A DNA stretch of 53,144 nt, from assembly GCA_028712665.1 (NCBI GenBank), contig JAQTRC010000011.1, forward strand, positions 1 through 53,144. The letters run 5' to 3'. This DNA comes from Desulfuromonadaceae bacterium (GTDB lineage: Bacteria > Desulfobacterota > Desulfuromonadia > Geobacterales > Pseudopelobacteraceae). Shown one piece after another: positions 51,601 through 53,144 of the stretch (position 1 is its first letter; every line of letters starts with the position of its first letter). The notes beneath the pieces were generated by a model that saw nothing but the letters and a program-made list of their open reading frames with translations, had not been told where the DNA came from and searched no databases. The translations under genes and the position numbers were made by a program.

Positions 51601-53144
51601 TTGTATTCCATAATTTCATAGCCCACCGCAAGCAACCGATTTCGCAAGGGGCTGATGCCCTCAAAGATGTTTTCCTGGAGTGTCTTCGCTGCGGCGACCT
51701 CATGTATGCCGGATATTCTCTGTTGGCTCGGGAACTGCACTTGTCTACGGCAGGCGCCTCTCTGGACACCATCCTGACAGAGGGAGACCGGAATCTGGAG
51801 TTCCTGAATCGGGTTCAAAACGAAGATGCCCTGTTATTTGTCAAAGTTGTGCAGCAGACCGCCCTCTGCCTGAAGGGCAAGACCTACGGATTCTCCTGTT
51901 TCTCTGACGGAGTGTATGACGAAGATCAGCAACTCTCTTTGATGAAGGAAAAGAAAACCTTGGTCCCTTTGCAGGGGTTTTATCTTTTCAAATCAAAGGC
52001 CCTATACATTATGGGTGACTATGAAAACTCCTTTAAAATGGCCGTCGAATCTGAAAAGTATTCCGAGGAGGCGCTCTGTCAGTCGTATCATGCCGACCAC
52101 TATCTATATTTTTCCCTGGCTATTGCTGCAGAATGGCCAAAGTTGCCGTGGAACAGGAAGAGGCTGTATAAATCACTCCTGAAGAGAAACCTGAAAAAGC
52201 TTGCCGAGTGGGCCAGACACTGCCCGGAGAACTTCCGTCACAAGGAGTTGCTCGTAGCCGGAGAAATCGCACGAATTACCGGGGATGCATCACAGGCTAT
52301 CAGACTGTTTGAGATGGCGGCTGCTTCCGCAGGAGAAAACGGCTTCATCCAGTGCGAAGCGATCGCCTCCGAACTGACCGCCGGAATGTATCTGGCACAG
52401 GGAGCCGGCACTGCGGCGCGAATCTGTTTTATGAGGGCTCGTGACTGCTTCTCAGCCTGGGGGGCGACCGCCAAGGTGAAGTTGCTTGAAAAGAGTCGCT
52501 CCGACTGGTTAGCCACACAGAAGGAAATGGCGCAGACGCGTGAGGAGACAACTCATACGGCAAACACTGCGTCTTCCACGGCTGGCAGCGGAGCATTGGA
52601 CATGATGACCGTTATCAAGGTATCGCAGGCTATTTCAGGGGAGGTCTACCTGGACCGCTTGCTGCAACGTTTGCTCGGTTTCGTGATTGAAAATGCCGGT
52701 GCGAACCGTGGTTTACTGATACTAAAACGGGAAAACAAGCTATTCATCGAGGCGGAAGGCAGAACCGAAACCAGCAGCACGGTTCTGCTCCAGTCGCTGC
52801 CGGTTGACGGCTGCAGCAACATCCCCGAATCAATCGTCAACTATGTGGCGCGGACCAATAAACATGTTGTTCTGGACGATGCAGCCAAAAGCGGCAAGTT
52901 CACTCACGATCCATACATTCTGGATAGAGGGTCTAAATCCATCCTCTGCACGCCTATCACGAATCAGGGAAGGATGACCGGTGTCCTTTTCCTGGAAAAT
53001 AGCCTGGCAACCGGCGCCTTCACAAAGGAGAGACTCAAGGTACTTGATCTTCTATCGTCACAGGTCGCCATCTCAATAGAAAACGCACGATTATACGAAG
53101 GTCTGAAAGTAGCCACCGGCGAATTGGAGGAGTACAGTCGCACC
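48630..53144 (+). CDS. Giant Ser/Thr kinase-ATPase-GAF signalling protein, 3' truncated
   Basis: At least 1505 codons, open to the window edge. Start is TTG 48630 behind GAGGG (48619-48623); a stop at 48618 in frame rules out anything earlier. Order: protein kinase (about 1-270) with the ATP Lys near 34 (VVIKAL), HKDIKPSN (126) and DFG (147), SPEQ in place of APE; an AAA-type ATPase (about 300-560) with Walker A GYSGIGKSS (327) and Walker B IFADDLQWAD (about 454); a long helical TPR-like region (about 700-1290); then a GAF domain (about 1330-1490). Family members usually go on to a PAS and histidine kinase part, which would be beyond the edge. It integrates a signal through the GAF and ATPase parts and phosphorylates unknown targets. 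Confidence 0.88.
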   Translation, partial: MIDLPGYSISQLIYHGSRTIVYQGCRSRDSLPVVIKALQPEQSTSESIGRLRHEYEITRNLHLTGVVKAYALEITGGISALILEDFGGVSLKSEISTGRMEPSAFLKIAIEVAKTLAELHAHQIIHKDIKPSNIIVNPSSGLTKITDFGISSRLQQQYYTTVISDSFEGSVIYMSPEQTGRMNRAVDYRTDFYSAGVSFYELLTGQLPFQAKDQLGWVHCHIARPPPHPHLVDPEIPEALSAIIVKLMAKTAEERYQSAHGLVADLQKCLEQLESSGKIAFFAPGGHDVSERFQISQKLYGRDNEIKTLLDAFNRVCEGSTELLLVTGYSGIGKSSIVREIHKPVVKHHGYFISGKFDQFQRDIPYACLIQAFRDLVQQILTESDEAIARWKKQLTKALNRNGQVIIDVIPEVQLIIGDQPPLPELPSAESQNRFNMVFRNFVGVFARKKHPLVIFADDLQWADTASLKLARQIINDPDSRHALLIGAYRDNEVDNTHPLVQVLENADKVGAMLQTISLGPLDADDITQLICDSLACSCDESRPLAKLLLSKTGGNPYFVIELLKTLHDDGLLEFESSQGRWRWDLKRIEKICIADNMAELIVSKIRGLPGATQRTLSFGACIGNQFTLASLSLVMARSQEETVTDLWPAISGGLIITDGGFRIKESNETETSVIFSFIHDGVQQASYSLMEKHVRCETQIKIGRQLLENASPEEREARLFDIVNHLDDTLAMLSDPAERKLVAGLNLKAGEKALASNAYEAALKYLCTGMELLAENPWISDYDLTSALHVKRLECELLCNNFAQAERLFDENLRNLRTPAEKAEVYNLKIVLCANLGRFSEAIELGADALRMFGVTLPFTPGKPAILLQYLISRRLRARKRREGHTTIEELIRLPEMFDPDRLAVMSILSNIGAPSYLHDKNLFALISIMMVNLSLEHGNNALSPVAYALYGMMITAAFGEFDAGYDFGTLSLRLDEHYGDTLAKGKSAFVFHNFIAHRKQPISQGADALKDVFLECLRCGDLMYAGYSLLARELHLSTAGASLDTILTEGDRNLEFLNRVQNEDALLFVKVVQQTALCLKGKTYGFSCFSDGVYDEDQQLSLMKEKKTLVPLQGFYLFKSKALYIMGDYENSFKMAVESEKYSEEALCQSYHADHYLYFSLAIAAEWPKLPWNRKRLYKSLLKRNLKKLAEWARHCPENFRHKELLVAGEIARITGDASQAIRLFEMAAASAGENGFIQCEAIASELTAGMYLAQGAGTAARICFMRARDCFSAWGATAKVKLLEKSRSDWLATQKEMAQTREETTHTANTASSTAGSGALDMMTVIKVSQAISGEVYLDRLLQRLLGFVIENAGANRGLLILKRENKLFIEAEGRTETSSTVLLQSLPVDGCSNIPESIVNYVARTNKHVVLDDAAKSGKFTHDPYILDRGSKSILCTPITNQGRMTGVLFLENSLATGAFTKERLKVLDLLSSQVAISIENARLYEGLKVATGELEEYSRT

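Overview
The window looks like chromosome of a Geobacter-type anaerobe (Geobacterales, Desulfuromonadota). The evidence is six multiheme or small c-type cytochromes plus a cyt c with one heme, a Rieske/cytochrome b complex fused in one operon to 12-, 9- and 4-heme cytochromes, a Tat-exported molybdenum respiratory enzyme, anaerobic (early-cobalt) cobalamin genes, two chemoreceptors, tandem DUF507 genes, and frequent GTG/TTG starts behind good Shine-Dalgarno sites. The assignment is inferred from gene content; no rRNA or tRNA gene is present to confirm it.

Layout. 1-9121 (+): a respiratory region with a porin-like outer-membrane protein (cut at the 5' edge), a small periplasmic protein, a triple-rhodanese protein with a heme motif, an octaheme cytochrome of the tetrathionate-reductase type, then a PsrABC/PhsABC-like set (Tat-exported molybdopterin subunit, NrfD-like membrane subunit, four-cluster ferredoxin subunit) and a triheme c7 cytochrome. 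This reads as a system for respiring a sulfur or selenium oxyanion or polysulfide. 9222-9917: two small exported proteins. 10057-10236: a very small membrane protein that is continuous only if an in-frame UGA is read as selenocysteine; a bacterial SECIS-like hairpin lies just downstream of that UGA. 10263-15482 (+): a six-gene, overlapping quinol:cytochrome c oxidoreductase cluster (12-heme lipoprotein, 9-heme cytochrome, Rieske, split cytochrome b, 4-heme cytochrome), Cbc-like.

15604-18727 (-): a long Slt-type lytic transglycosylase, two DUF507 proteins and a monoheme cytochrome c. 19070-21596 (+): a chemoreceptor with almost no periplasmic domain and HemW. 21681-24708 (+): cbiX-cbiC-AEC permease-cbiD, a partial cobalamin operon with an embedded transporter. 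24717-25214 (-): a DUF2127 membrane protein. 25540-31114 (+): ribH-nusB-hom, then trpB2-trpF-trpB. 31235-32239 (+): pta. 32328-33005 (-): queC. 33159-34244 (+): a methyltransferase. 34260-39533 (-): trpA-accD-folC-lptD. 39737-45258 (-): a second chemoreceptor, a short lytic transglycosylase lipoprotein, an Rrf2 regulator, tatC and a vapBC toxin-antitoxin pair. 45582-47957 (-): rnr. 48630 to the end (+): the first 1505 codons of a giant serine/threonine kinase-ATPase-GAF signalling protein.

The most unusual items are the candidate UGA-encoded small selenoprotein, the sulfur/selenium respiratory module, three degenerate heptamer-repeat arrays (two inside the cbiD coding frame), an in-frame palindromic element inside rnr, and a pair of near-identical palindromic operator-like sites upstream of the giant kinase.
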